Source of the DNA: Gammaproteobacteria bacterium
Lineage (GTDB): Bacteria; Pseudomonadota; Gammaproteobacteria; S144-34
Direction: 5' to 3'
Assembly (NCBI GenBank): GCA_015487895.1
Contig: WFOW01000185.1
Span: 1-8,133, forward strand
Length of the DNA: 8,133 bases
Of this stretch, positions 1-6,015 are shown one piece after another. The position numbers and the translations under genes were made by a program. The notes under the pieces were generated by a model. It had not been told where the DNA came from and made no database searches. It saw nothing but the letters and a program-made list of their open reading frames with translations. Each line of letters starts with the position of its first letter. Within the stretch, counting starts at the first letter, position 1.

Positions 1-852
1 GCCCGCGGCGGGCTGGCCAGCCCCTGCACGCGCGAGAGCGCCTTCTTCTGCATACGCGTGGTGGACGCGAGCGCCGAGGCCCCCTGGGGGGAGGCCCGGG
101 CGCTGGTGCTCGACCACCTGCTCCACGGGATCAACCACCGCCAGGCCCCCACCCTCCTGCTCTCGCCCTACATGCAGTCCATGCTGGATCTCGCCGTCTG
201 GCACGCACGCGCACGGGGCCGCGCGCCGCGGGCGGTCTTCTTCGTGGGCGGCGGGGCCTACTCCCTGCCGCGCGCGCTCGGACGGCTGTGGCCGGAGGCG
301 CGGCTGCATGTGGCCGAGCTCGATCCGGCGGTGACCGCCGTCGCCGCCGCCCACCTCTACGTGGACACGGCAGCGATGCACATCGAGCACGCCGATGCGC
401 GGCCGGTGCTGCGGCGCAGCCGGCTGCGCTACGACCTCGTCGTCGGCGACGCCTTCCAGGACGTCGCCGTGCCGGCGCACCTGCTCACCCGCGAGTTCGC
501 CGCCCTCGTGCGCGCCCGCCTCGCCCCGGACGGCCTCTACGTGCTCAACGTGGTGGACGCCTGGCCCGAGCTCGACCTGGTGGCGGCGGTCGCCCGGACG
601 CTGGGCGAGGTCTTCGGCCACGTGGGGGTATGGACGGCCGGCGATCCCGGCGGACCGGCGCGGCTGACCTTCGTCGTGGCGGCGACCGACGCCGGTCCGC
701 TGCCGGCGGCGCCGCCCCCGGCCCTTCCCTGGCACCGGCCGTGGAGGCCGGTGCCGGCCGGACGGCTCGCGCACGGGATGCTCCTCACCGACGACCTGGC
801 CCCCGTCGAGCGGCTGATCGCCCCCCTGATGCTGGGCGCGCGCGGGCGCTGA
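1..852 (+). CDS. Spermidine/spermine synthase-like protein, C-terminal part (probably of a membrane-fused type); 5' end outside window
   Basis: The frame is open from base 1 and gives 283 visible residues ending in TGA at 850-852. The first visible residues (ESAFFCIRV, 12-20) already lie inside the catalytic domain, so the start is off the window; the GTG at 58 is not a credible start. The Rossmann-type core shows FVGGGAYSLPR (81-91, nucleotide-binding loop), AELDPAV (105-111, acidic residue at the end of beta-2), YDLVVGDAFQD (144-154, with the Asp-150 expected of aminopropyltransferases), PAHLLTREF and DGLYVLNVVD (177-186). The ending LLTDDLAPVERL (261-272) is typical of bacterial proteins in which this domain follows a block of membrane helices (fused MFS/spermidine synthase family). 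The membrane part cannot be seen here. Polyamine synthesis is the family activity; many fused members have no proven substrate. The last 68 bp overlap the convergent fpg gene. Confidence 0.82.
   Translation, partial: ARGGLASPCTRESAFFCIRVVDASAEAPWGEARALVLDHLLHGINHRQAPTLLLSPYMQSMLDLAVWHARARGRAPRAVFFVGGGAYSLPRALGRLWPEARLHVAELDPAVTAVAAAHLYVDTAAMHIEHADARPVLRRSRLRYDLVVGDAFQDVAVPAHLLTREFAALVRARLAPDGLYVLNVVDAWPELDLVAAVARTLGEVFGHVGVWTAGDPGGPARLTFVVAATDAGPLPAAPPPALPWHRPWRPVPAGRLAHGMLLTDDLAPVERLIAPLMLGARGR
731..755. repeat. Perfect 10-bp inverted repeat, 5-nt loop, inside the end of the spermidine synthase-like gene
   Basis: The arms GGCACCGGCC (731-740) and GGCCGGTGCC (746-755) are exact reverse complements around the loop GTGGA. 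The repeat codes for residues 244-252 of the spermidine synthase-like protein. On the minus strand it begins 29 nt after the fpg stop codon, where a terminator for the ABC-fpg operon would be expected. No T-run follows on either strand, so it is not a canonical intrinsic terminator. It could stall or protect the 3' end of the minus-strand mRNA, or be chance in GC-rich DNA. Confidence 0.5.
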
Positions 853-1681
853 GGCCGGAGGGCGGCGGGCGCTGGCAGCGCGGGCAGCAGAAGGCGCTGC
901 GCTGGCCGAGGACGATGCGGCGGATGGCGGCGCCGCAGCGCGGGCAGGGCTCGCCCTCGCGCCCGTAGACCCGCAGCCGCAGGGCGTAGCGGCCCGGGTC
1001 CCCGGCGCCGTCCACGTAGTCGCGCAGCGTCGTCCCCCCCGCGCGCAGGCTCTCGCGCAGCACACGCCGCAGCGCCCGCAGCAGGCGCGTGCAGGCGGCC
1101 GGGTCCAGGGCGCCGCCGGGACAGGCGGGATGGATGCCGGCGAGGAAGAGCGCCTCGTTGGCGTAGATGTTGCCGATGCCGGCGAGGATGCGCCCGTCGA
1201 GCAGGAGGTTGCGCACGGGCGCGCGCCGGCCGGCGAGGCGCGCGCAGAGCCGCGCGCCCGTGAGGCGGCGGTCGAAGGGCTCGGGCCCGAGCCCCGCGAG
1301 GCGGGGATGGGCGAGCGGGTCGCCCGCCGCCCACAGCGCGAGCCCGAAGCGGCGCGGGTCGCGCAGCCGCACCGCGCGCCCGTCGTCGAGGACGAGGTCG
1401 AGGTGCTCGTGCGGCCCCGCCGGGGCGCCGGCGGGCACCATCCGCAGGCTCCCGGACATGCCGAGGTGCAGGATCAGGGTGCCGCGGTCGGTGCGGAGCA
1501 GCAGGTGCTTGCCGCGGCGGTCGAGCCCCGTCACGCGCGCCCCGGCGAGCCTGCGCCCGAGGCCGCGCGGGACCGGCTCGCGCAGGTCGCGCCGGCGCAC
1601 GCGCACGGCGGCGATGCGCCTGCCGGCCAGGTGCGGGGCCAGGGCGCGGCGGGTGGTCTCGACCTCAGGAAGCTCCGGCAC
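785..1681 (-). CDS. mutM: Formamidopyrimidine-DNA glycosylase (Fpg/MutM)
   Basis: This bifunctional base-excision repair enzyme removes 8-oxoguanine and formamidopyrimidines and nicks the abasic site. The protein has 298 residues. The N-terminus after the GTG start is PELPEVETTRR, giving the catalytic Pro-2 and Glu-3; Lys-58 sits in RRGKHLLL. HLGMSGSLR (72-80), DPRRFG (108-113) and GIGNIYANE (168-176) are the family signatures. The C-terminal zinc finger has Cys-246, Cys-249, Cys-266 and Cys-269 in C-x2-C-x16-C-x2-C spacing, with Arg-261 in it. Two oddities: the Lys of the family at E. coli position 155 is Arg-157 here, and about 27 Arg/Pro/Ala-rich residues follow the finger, where homologues usually stop. 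The GTG is fixed by the obligatory PELPEV start and lies 3 nt after the stop of the DUF4340 gene, so it is the last gene of the operon and probably translationally coupled. Confidence 0.95.
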   Translation of the reverse strand: MPELPEVETTRRALAPHLAGRRIAAVRVRRRDLREPVPRGLGRRLAGARVTGLDRRGKHLLLRTDRGTLILHLGMSGSLRMVPAGAPAGPHEHLDLVLDDGRAVRLRDPRRFGLALWAAGDPLAHPRLAGLGPEPFDRRLTGARLCARLAGRRAPVRNLLLDGRILAGIGNIYANEALFLAGIHPACPGGALDPAACTRLLRALRRVLRESLRAGGTTLRDYVDGAGDPGRYALRLRVYGREGEPCPRCGAAIRRIVLGQRSAFCCPRCQRPPPSGLSARARPASGGRSAARRGPGRR

Positions 1682-1684
1682 GCC

Positions 1685-2671
1685 TCAGCCGCCGGAGCCC
1701 CGGTCGCCCTCGCTCCCGTCCGTCTCGTCGCCGTCCGCCTTCTCCTTCTCGGCGGCGTCCTCGCCGGCGGGCGCGGGCTCGCGCAGCTCGAGGAGCTCGG
1801 CGGCCGCGGCAGGCGCCACGCGCCAGACCAGGCCCAGGTCCTCGCGCACGAGCCCCTTGTCGGAGTCGCGCGCCACGAGCCGGTAGCGTAGCTCCCGTGT
1901 TGCGTTGGCCGCCTCGGCGCCCTTCGGACCGGCGCGCCGCAGGCGGATGCGGATCTCGGGCGCCTTGGCGAGCGCCGCGCGGGCCGCCTCGTCCAGACGC
2001 TCGACCCAGAGCGCGCGGCGCGTGCGCCAGGCCTCGACGAAGGCGGCGAGCGCGTCGGCCGAGGCCTCGCGGTGGGCCTCGTCCGGCTCCCAGCGGCCCT
2101 CGCCGCCGCGCCGCACGGTGAGGCCCGGCACGGCGATCTCCACCGGCTCCCAGCCCGGGGGGATCAGCCGGGTGCTCACCAGCTCGGCGGCGTCGGCGGC
2201 GAGGTCGGTGTAGAAGGTGTCGCGCACGAGGTGCACGGCGCGCTCGTCGCCGACGCGCACGTAGCGGCGCAGGTCGATGGGCTCGGTGGCGCCGACGGCG
2301 ACCGTGGCCGCGTCGCCGAGGCGCACCACCGCCTTGGGCGGGTCGAGGCCGTACTTGGCGAGCTCGCCCTCGCCCACCTCGTAGCGCGCCTCGCTCTCGG
2401 CGTCGGCGATGCCGAGGATGGAGCGGGCGCGGAACTGCGCGGCGGGGACCTCGAAGGGGCGCGCGAGCCACCAGTGGCCCTCGCGGCGGACGAGCTCGAG
2501 GGTGTCGCGGCCCGGGCGCTCGATGACGATGCGCCCGACCCGGTCCTGGTCGATCGCGAGCAGCTTCGGCTTCGGCGGCGGCGCCTCCTCGCCCGGGCGC
2601 AGCCAGGCCACGGCGGCGAGCGCCGCCACGGCCGCCGCCAGCGCCAGGTTGAGCCATGCCCGCCGTCCCAT
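1685..2671 (-). CDS. DUF4340 family protein, membrane-anchored partner of the Gld-like ABC cluster
   Basis: The protein has 328 residues. A short basic N-terminus (MGRRAW) is followed by one hydrophobic helix (about 6-24), then a Pro-rich linker (31-36) and a long soluble region, presumably extracytoplasmic. The pattern VGRIVIERPGRDTLELVRREGHWWLARPF (45-73), a turn with a paired Trp, the KYGLDPPKAVVRLGD segment (106-120) and AVHLVRDTFYTDL (145-157) fit the DUF4340 domain, which usually lies directly downstream of GldG-like genes. Its molecular role is unknown; I infer a structural or substrate-handling partner of the transporter. The last ~29 residues (300-328) are a Glu/Asp/Gly/Lys-rich, probably disordered acidic tail. 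The ATG follows the GldG-like stop by 10 nt with a GAGGG/GGCGGG purine stretch in front. The assignment rests on pattern and position; there is no catalytic motif to confirm it. Confidence 0.8.
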   Translation of the reverse strand: MGRRAWLNLALAAAVAALAAVAWLRPGEEAPPPKPKLLAIDQDRVGRIVIERPGRDTLELVRREGHWWLARPFEVPAAQFRARSILGIADAESEARYEVGEGELAKYGLDPPKAVVRLGDAATVAVGATEPIDLRRYVRVGDERAVHLVRDTFYTDLAADAAELVSTRLIPPGWEPVEIAVPGLTVRRGGEGRWEPDEAHREASADALAAFVEAWRTRRALWVERLDEAARAALAKAPEIRIRLRRAGPKGAEAANATRELRYRLVARDSDKGLVREDLGLVWRVAPAAAAELLELREPAPAGEDAAEKEKADGDETDGSEGDRGSGG

Positions 2672-2681
2672 CGGCCCGCCC

Positions 2682-4208
2682 TCAGCGGCGGCTGCGCCGC
2701 CACCAGATCAGCACGCCCGTGCCGATGAGCCCGAGCGGCAGCACCAGCAGGAAGCCGATCCCGATCAGGGCCGAGGCGGTGCGCGAGAGCGCGAGGCTGC
2801 GGTCCGGCGCGGCCTTCGCCGGCACCTGCACCAGCACGTCGTCGTGCAGCAGCCAGTTGACCATGGCGAGCCCCAGGTCCAGGTTGCCGCCGTTGCCGAG
2901 GTAGGCGTTCGCCAGGAAGTCGCCGTCGCCGACCACGAGGATGCGCTGCTCGCCGTGCCGCGGACTTGCCTCGGGGGTGGGGGCCTGCGGCTTTGCCGGG
3001 GGCCCGGCGTCGCCTTCTGCGAGCGTGCGCCGATGCGCCGCGTCTGGCGGCTCCGCCTTCGCGCGCGCCTCGCCGGTGTCCCCGGAGGCCTCGCCTTTCG
3101 CGTTGGCGGCCTGGTCGTCCTCCTGCGCGGGCGGGCGCGGGCGTGTGAGGGCGACGGCGAGCGTCAGCGGCCCGGCGCGCTCGCCACGTTCGGGGTCGAG
3201 GCGCACCTCGCCGCGGATGGGGCCGGTCTCGTTCCAGGCGCGCGGGAGCGTGCGCAGCACCTGCGCGGCGTGCCAGCCTTCCTTCGGAGCGGCCTCGAGC
3301 GCCGCCGCCCGCGGGAAGAGCGTGAGGAGCCGCAGCCCCGAGGTGACGGGATGGGCCGGGTACTCCGCCACGACCACGAAGGTGGGATCGTCGATGCCGA
3401 ACGCCGGCGCGCTCGCGTCGACGACCGTGCCCGGGAGCACCTTCAGGCCGAGCGTCCCGAGCAGCGCCTCCAGCCCCGCCGTGCCCTCGCCGGGGTCGAG
3501 CAGCCACAGGAGGTTTCCGCCGCGCGCGACCCAGTCGCGCACGATGCGCGCCTCGCCCGGCAGCAGCGCGGTGGCGGGGCTGGCGATGACCAGCACGCCG
3601 GCGTCGTCCGGGAGCTCGGGCGTGCGCGCAAGGTTCACCGTCGTGAAGCGGATGCCGCGGCGCTCGAGCTCGCGGCCGAAGCGGCCGAGGTCGTGGTTGG
3701 CCGCGCCCTCGGGGCTGCGCTCGCCATGGCCCGTGAGGAAGACGAGCCTGCGCTCGCCCGCGCGCATGAGGCGCTCGAGCGCGCCCGTGAGCGCCTGCTC
3801 GCTGAGCGTGGAGACCTGCTCGGTGCGCCCGCGGTAGCGCACCACCAGCGTGCCGTCGAAGCGGATGCCGAGCTCGCGCACGCGCTCGGGCTCGCGGTCG
3901 GGGTTGACGAAGCGCAGCTCGAAGGCGTCGGGCCGCGCGCGGCGGTAGCGCGCCACCAGGTCCTCGATGCGCTTGCGCAGCATCTCGTCGGGGCGCGCGT
4001 AGGCGGTGATCTCGACCGGGGCCTGCAGGCGCTCGACCACGCGCTGGCTCACCTCCGAGAGCGTGTTGCGCCCGCCCGCGGTCCAGTCGAACTCGCGGCT
4101 GTACTCCTGCGCCAGCCAGCCGGCCAGCACCACGAGCGCCGTCCACAGGGCGACGAAGAGCGCGTGCTGGACGCGCAGGCGCAGGCGCGCGCGGCGGTCC
4201 ACGCGCAT
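2682..4208 (-). CDS. GldG-like ABC transporter auxiliary membrane protein
   Basis: The protein has 508 residues with one transmembrane helix near the N-terminus (about 15-34) and one at the C-terminus (about 477-503, ending WWRRSRR), leaving a large domain between them outside the cytoplasm. Family patterns visible are the juxtamembrane EFDWTAGGRNTLSEVSQRVVERL (39-61), VEITAYARP (65-73), VFLTGHGERSP (156-166), the GGNLLWLLDPGEG stretch (230-242) and VVGDGDFLANAYLGNGGN (425-442). These match the GldG / ABC-type uncharacterised transport auxiliary domain family. In Bacteroidetes GldG is part of the gliding ABC complex; in Proteobacteria the homologous complex has no settled substrate. Residues about 356-420 are a low-complexity insert rich in Ala, Pro, Glu and Lys. 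The ATG is 3 nt after the permease stop and uses a Shine-Dalgarno site inside the permease's last codons. Confidence 0.87.
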   Translation of the reverse strand: MRVDRRARLRLRVQHALFVALWTALVVLAGWLAQEYSREFDWTAGGRNTLSEVSQRVVERLQAPVEITAYARPDEMLRKRIEDLVARYRRARPDAFELRFVNPDREPERVRELGIRFDGTLVVRYRGRTEQVSTLSEQALTGALERLMRAGERRLVFLTGHGERSPEGAANHDLGRFGRELERRGIRFTTVNLARTPELPDDAGVLVIASPATALLPGEARIVRDWVARGGNLLWLLDPGEGTAGLEALLGTLGLKVLPGTVVDASAPAFGIDDPTFVVVAEYPAHPVTSGLRLLTLFPRAAALEAAPKEGWHAAQVLRTLPRAWNETGPIRGEVRLDPERGERAGPLTLAVALTRPRPPAQEDDQAANAKGEASGDTGEARAKAEPPDAAHRRTLAEGDAGPPAKPQAPTPEASPRHGEQRILVVGDGDFLANAYLGNGGNLDLGLAMVNWLLHDDVLVQVPAKAAPDRSLALSRTASALIGIGFLLVLPLGLIGTGVLIWWRRSRR

Positions 4209-4211
4209 CGC

Positions 4212-4970
4212 TCAGCCTCCCATGCGCTCGGCGTCGAGGCGGCGCACCGCCAGCCCCAGGAAGAAGAGGATGAACAGCAGGTAGTAGGCGAGGTCCGCGG
4301 TGGAGACGATGCCCTTGACCAGGTTCTCGTAGTGGCGCAGCAGCGACAGCCGCGCGAGCGCGTCGCCGAGGCCCTCGCGGCTCGCGCCGGCCCAGTCGAT
4401 GATCCACACCAGCAGCAGCAGCCCGAAGGTGGAGACCGCCGCCACCACGGGCTGCGCCGTCAGGCTCGACATGAAGAGCCCGGCCGCCGCGAAGGCGCCG
4501 AGCACCAGCGTCAGCCCGAGCAGGCCGGCGGCGAGCTTGCCGAGGTCGAGGCTGCCGCCCGCGAGCAGCGAGAGCGGCATGAGGGCGATGAGGCCCACCA
4601 GCACGAGCATGAAGCCCATGACGCCCAGGTACTTGCCGGCGACGATCTCGGTCATGCTCACCGGCGCCGTGTAGAGCAGCGGCAGCGTGCGCGCGCGCCG
4701 CTCCTCGGCCAGCAGGCGCATGGTGACGAGGGGGCTCGCGAGGAGCAGCACCACTGCCGCGTCGCCGATGACGGGCGAGACGACGATGTCGGTCACGCCC
4801 GGGGCGTTCTCGAGGAGCGCGAGCTGCGCGGCGAACTGCATGTAGCTGTCGAGCTGGGCGAGGAAGAGATAGGCGAGGATGAGCTGCACCACGCCGAGCA
4901 CCGTCCACGCGAGCGGCGAGAGGAAAAGGCTCCTGAGCTCGCGCGCGGCGATGGTCCACACCACACCCAT
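4212..4970 (-). CDS. ABC-2 type transporter permease (GldF-like)
   Basis: This is an integral inner-membrane subunit of 252 residues. Six hydrophobic segments can be picked out, at about 18-38, 66-84, 115-138, 143-167, 172-192 and 226-244. The segment TMRLLAEERRARTLPLLYTAPVS (83-105) between helices 2 and 3 is the conserved cytoplasmic motif of this permease family (related proteins read MR-x-x-AEE-x-R-x-GT-x-x-LL-x-x-PV) and is probably the coupling helix that contacts the ATPase. A single permease gene next to a single ATPase gene implies a homodimeric ABC transporter, with the two downstream single-pass proteins as accessories. The substrate cannot be read from sequence. The ATG is 1 nt after the ATPase stop and has a strong GGGAGG site upstream. 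The last codons (Met-Gly-Gly) carry the ribosome-binding site of the next gene. Confidence 0.9.
   Translation of the reverse strand: MGVVWTIAARELRSLFLSPLAWTVLGVVQLILAYLFLAQLDSYMQFAAQLALLENAPGVTDIVVSPVIGDAAVVLLLASPLVTMRLLAEERRARTLPLLYTAPVSMTEIVAGKYLGVMGFMLVLVGLIALMPLSLLAGGSLDLGKLAAGLLGLTLVLGAFAAAGLFMSSLTAQPVVAAVSTFGLLLLVWIIDWAGASREGLGDALARLSLLRHYENLVKGIVSTADLAYYLLFILFFLGLAVRRLDAERMGG
4216..4221 (-). promoter_or_regulatory. Ribosome-binding site of the GldG-like gene, embedded in the permease 3' end
   Basis: GGGAGG on the minus strand lies 7 nt before the ATG at 4208, inside the permease's last sense codons (Met-Gly-Gly, then TGA). Ribosomes finishing the permease would cover this site, which supports translational coupling and fixes the GldG-like start. 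Confidence 0.7.
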
Positions 4971-4971
4971 C

Positions 4972-5925
4972 TCAGGCCGCCTCCCGCCGCGCGCCCGGCT
5001 CCTCGGCGGTGGTGAGCTCGACGAAGACCTGCTCCAGCGAGCGCCGCTCGGGCGTGAGCTCGAGCAGGCCCCAGCCGCCGCGCACGGCCGCCTCGGCCAC
5101 CGCCTCGGCGGGGCTCGCGCCGGCGGCGTGCCGCAGGCGGAAGCGCCCCTCGCCCAGCGGCTCGACGGCCTCGACGCCCGGGATGCCGGCGAGCGCCTCG
5201 GGCGCCGGCGGGCGCGCGAGCCGCACGAGCAGCGCGCCGGCGGCGAGCTCGCGCTCGAGCGCGTCCATCGCCGCCGACCAGACGATGCGCCCGCGGTGGA
5301 TGATCTCCACGCGCGAGCAGACCATCTGCACCTCGGGCAGGATGTGCGTGGAGAGGATGACGGCGTGGTCGCGGCCGAGCTCGCGCACCAGCTCGCGGAT
5401 CTCGCGGATCTGGATGGGGTCGAGCCCCACCGTGGGCTCGTCGAGGATCACCACCGGGGGGACGTGGATGATGGCCTGGGCAATGCCCACCCGCTGCTGG
5501 TAGCCCTTCGAGAGGTTGCCGATCAGGCGCCGCTCCATGCCCTCGAGCCCGCAGCGCGCCATGGCGCGTCGCACCGCCTCGCCCACGCGCGCGCGCGCGA
5601 TGCCGTTGAGGCGCGCGCAGTAGCGCAGGTACTCGCCGACGGTGAGCTCGCGGTAGAGCGGCGGCTGCTCCGGCAAATAGCCGATGGCGGCCTTGGCCGC
5701 GCGCGGCGCGTCGAGAAGGTCGTGGCCCGCCACGGTCACGCGCCCGGCGCTCGGCGCCAGGTTGCCCGTGAGCATGTGGAGGGTGGTGGTCTTGCCCGCG
5801 CCGTTGGGGCCGAGCAGCCCCAGGACGTCGCCGCGCGCGAGCTCCAGATCGAGGCCGGCAACGGCGCAGCGCTCGCCGTACCAGCGGTACAGGCCCTCCG
5901 CCCGCAGCAGGACTTCCCGTTCCAT
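4972..5925 (-). CDS. ABC transporter ATP-binding protein (GldA-like)
   Basis: This ATPase subunit, 317 residues from the ATG at 5925, powers the permease encoded next to it. All nucleotide-binding motifs are intact: Walker A GPNGAGKT (39-46), Q-loop Gln-87 in LPEQPPLY, signature LSKGYQQRV (138-146, the GY variant common in ABC-2/GldA-type ATPases), Walker B VVILDEPTVGLD (158-169) and switch His-194 in LSTHI. A C-terminal domain of about 100 residues after the core ends with SLEQVFVELT, as usual for this subfamily. An in-frame ATG at 5937 would add four residues (MIPV). I prefer 5925 because the MEREVLLRAEGLYRWYG start fits the family and the upstream ATG overlaps a -10-like hexamer. No good Shine-Dalgarno precedes either ATG. 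It is the first gene of a five-gene operon. Confidence 0.93.
   Translation of the reverse strand: MEREVLLRAEGLYRWYGERCAVAGLDLELARGDVLGLLGPNGAGKTTTLHMLTGNLAPSAGRVTVAGHDLLDAPRAAKAAIGYLPEQPPLYRELTVGEYLRYCARLNGIARARVGEAVRRAMARCGLEGMERRLIGNLSKGYQQRVGIAQAIIHVPPVVILDEPTVGLDPIQIREIRELVRELGRDHAVILSTHILPEVQMVCSRVEIIHRGRIVWSAAMDALERELAAGALLVRLARPPAPEALAGIPGVEAVEPLGEGRFRLRHAAGASPAEAVAEAAVRGGWGLLELTPERRSLEQVFVELTTAEEPGARREAA
4980..4985 (-). promoter_or_regulatory. Ribosome-binding site of the permease gene, embedded in the ATPase 3' end
   Basis: GGGAGG on the minus strand lies 9 nt before the ATG at 4970, within the codons for the ATPase's final Arg-Arg-Glu-Ala-Ala. With the 1-nt gap between stop and start, it points to coupled synthesis of ATPase and permease. 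Confidence 0.65.
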
Positions 5926-5937
5926 GACCGGTATCAT
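5909..5937 (+). promoter_or_regulatory. Weak candidate promoter for the diguanylate cyclase gene
   Basis: TATCAT (5932-5937, five of six bases of the -10 consensus) has AGGACT (5909-5914, three of six) 17 nt upstream. It is the best -10 before the cyclase in this very GC-rich DNA and shares the AT island with the minus-strand -10. A start near 5944 would place an intrinsic terminator in the leader. Confidence 0.25.
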
Positions 5938-5963
5938 TATCGGCAAGCCCGGGGGAGCCGCAA
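5936..5963 (-). promoter_or_regulatory. Candidate sigma70-type promoter of the ABC-fpg operon
   Basis: On the minus strand a -10-like GATAAT (5936-5941, five of six consensus bases) follows a weak -35-like TTGCGG (5958-5963, three of six) with a 16-nt spacer. Transcription would start at about 5928-5930, only a few nt before the ATG at 5925, giving an almost leaderless mRNA. That would agree with the lack of a Shine-Dalgarno site there. The -35 is poor and overlaps the plus-strand terminator stem. Confidence 0.35.
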
Positions 5964-5993
5964 GCCGCCGAGCGGCTCCCCGTTTTGTTTTTT
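5952..5993 (+). terminator. Intrinsic (rho-independent) terminator, plus strand, upstream of the diguanylate cyclase
   Basis: The arms GGGGAGCCGC (5952-5961) and GCGGCTCCCC (5972-5981) form a perfect 10-bp GC-rich stem around a 10-nt loop. G-TTTT-G-TTTTTT follows at 5982-5993. The U-tract is on the plus strand only, so it acts on rightward transcripts. No plus-strand gene ends before it: the DNA to its left codes for the minus-strand ATPase. It therefore lies either in the leader of the cyclase mRNA (attenuator), at the end of an unseen short or antisense plus-strand RNA, or as a roadblock to antisense read-through. Confidence 0.8.
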
Positions 5994-6011
5994 GCCGGCG
6001 GACCCGCCGGC
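5994..6011 (+). promoter_or_regulatory. Second GC-rich hairpin directly before the cyclase start codon
   Basis: GCCGGCGG (5994-6001) and CCGCCGGC (6004-6011) are exact reverse complements separated by AC, so a 7-bp stem with a 4-nt loop is feasible. It starts right after the terminator T-run and ends 4 nt before the ATG at 6016, so it would hide the initiation region. The bases CGGCGG (5996-6001) can also pair with CCGCCG in the terminator loop (5965-5970), which would allow a competing fold. Confidence 0.5.
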
Positions 6012-6015
6012 GAGG

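Noticed and set aside
58..60. GTG at 58 as the start of the spermidine synthase-like gene
   Set aside because: The frame is open to base 1 and conserved residues (ESAFFCIRV) lie before it, so the gene begins outside the window.
2176..4959. A minus-strand open frame of 927 codons spanning three operon genes in another frame
   Set aside because: Arg/Ala/Pro-rich with no motif. The real genes in the neighbouring frame have family motifs, starts and ribosome-binding sites.
2409..5015. A plus-strand open frame of 868 codons opposite the GldG-like, permease and DUF4340 genes
   Set aside because: Its composition (His, Gln, Arg, Ala, Glu runs) is that of an antisense shadow, and the opposite strand codes for recognisable proteins throughout.
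4879..6015. A long plus-strand open frame continuous with the cyclase, suggesting a 730-residue protein
   Set aside because: This part lies opposite the ATPase and permease genes, is rich in Arg/Ala/His/Gln as antisense frames in GC-rich DNA are, and crosses the terminator. The globin domain starts only after 6016.
5942..6015. A c-di-GMP riboswitch before the diguanylate cyclase
   Set aside because: The leader is too short and I recognise no GEMM-type conserved core; only two simple hairpins are visible.
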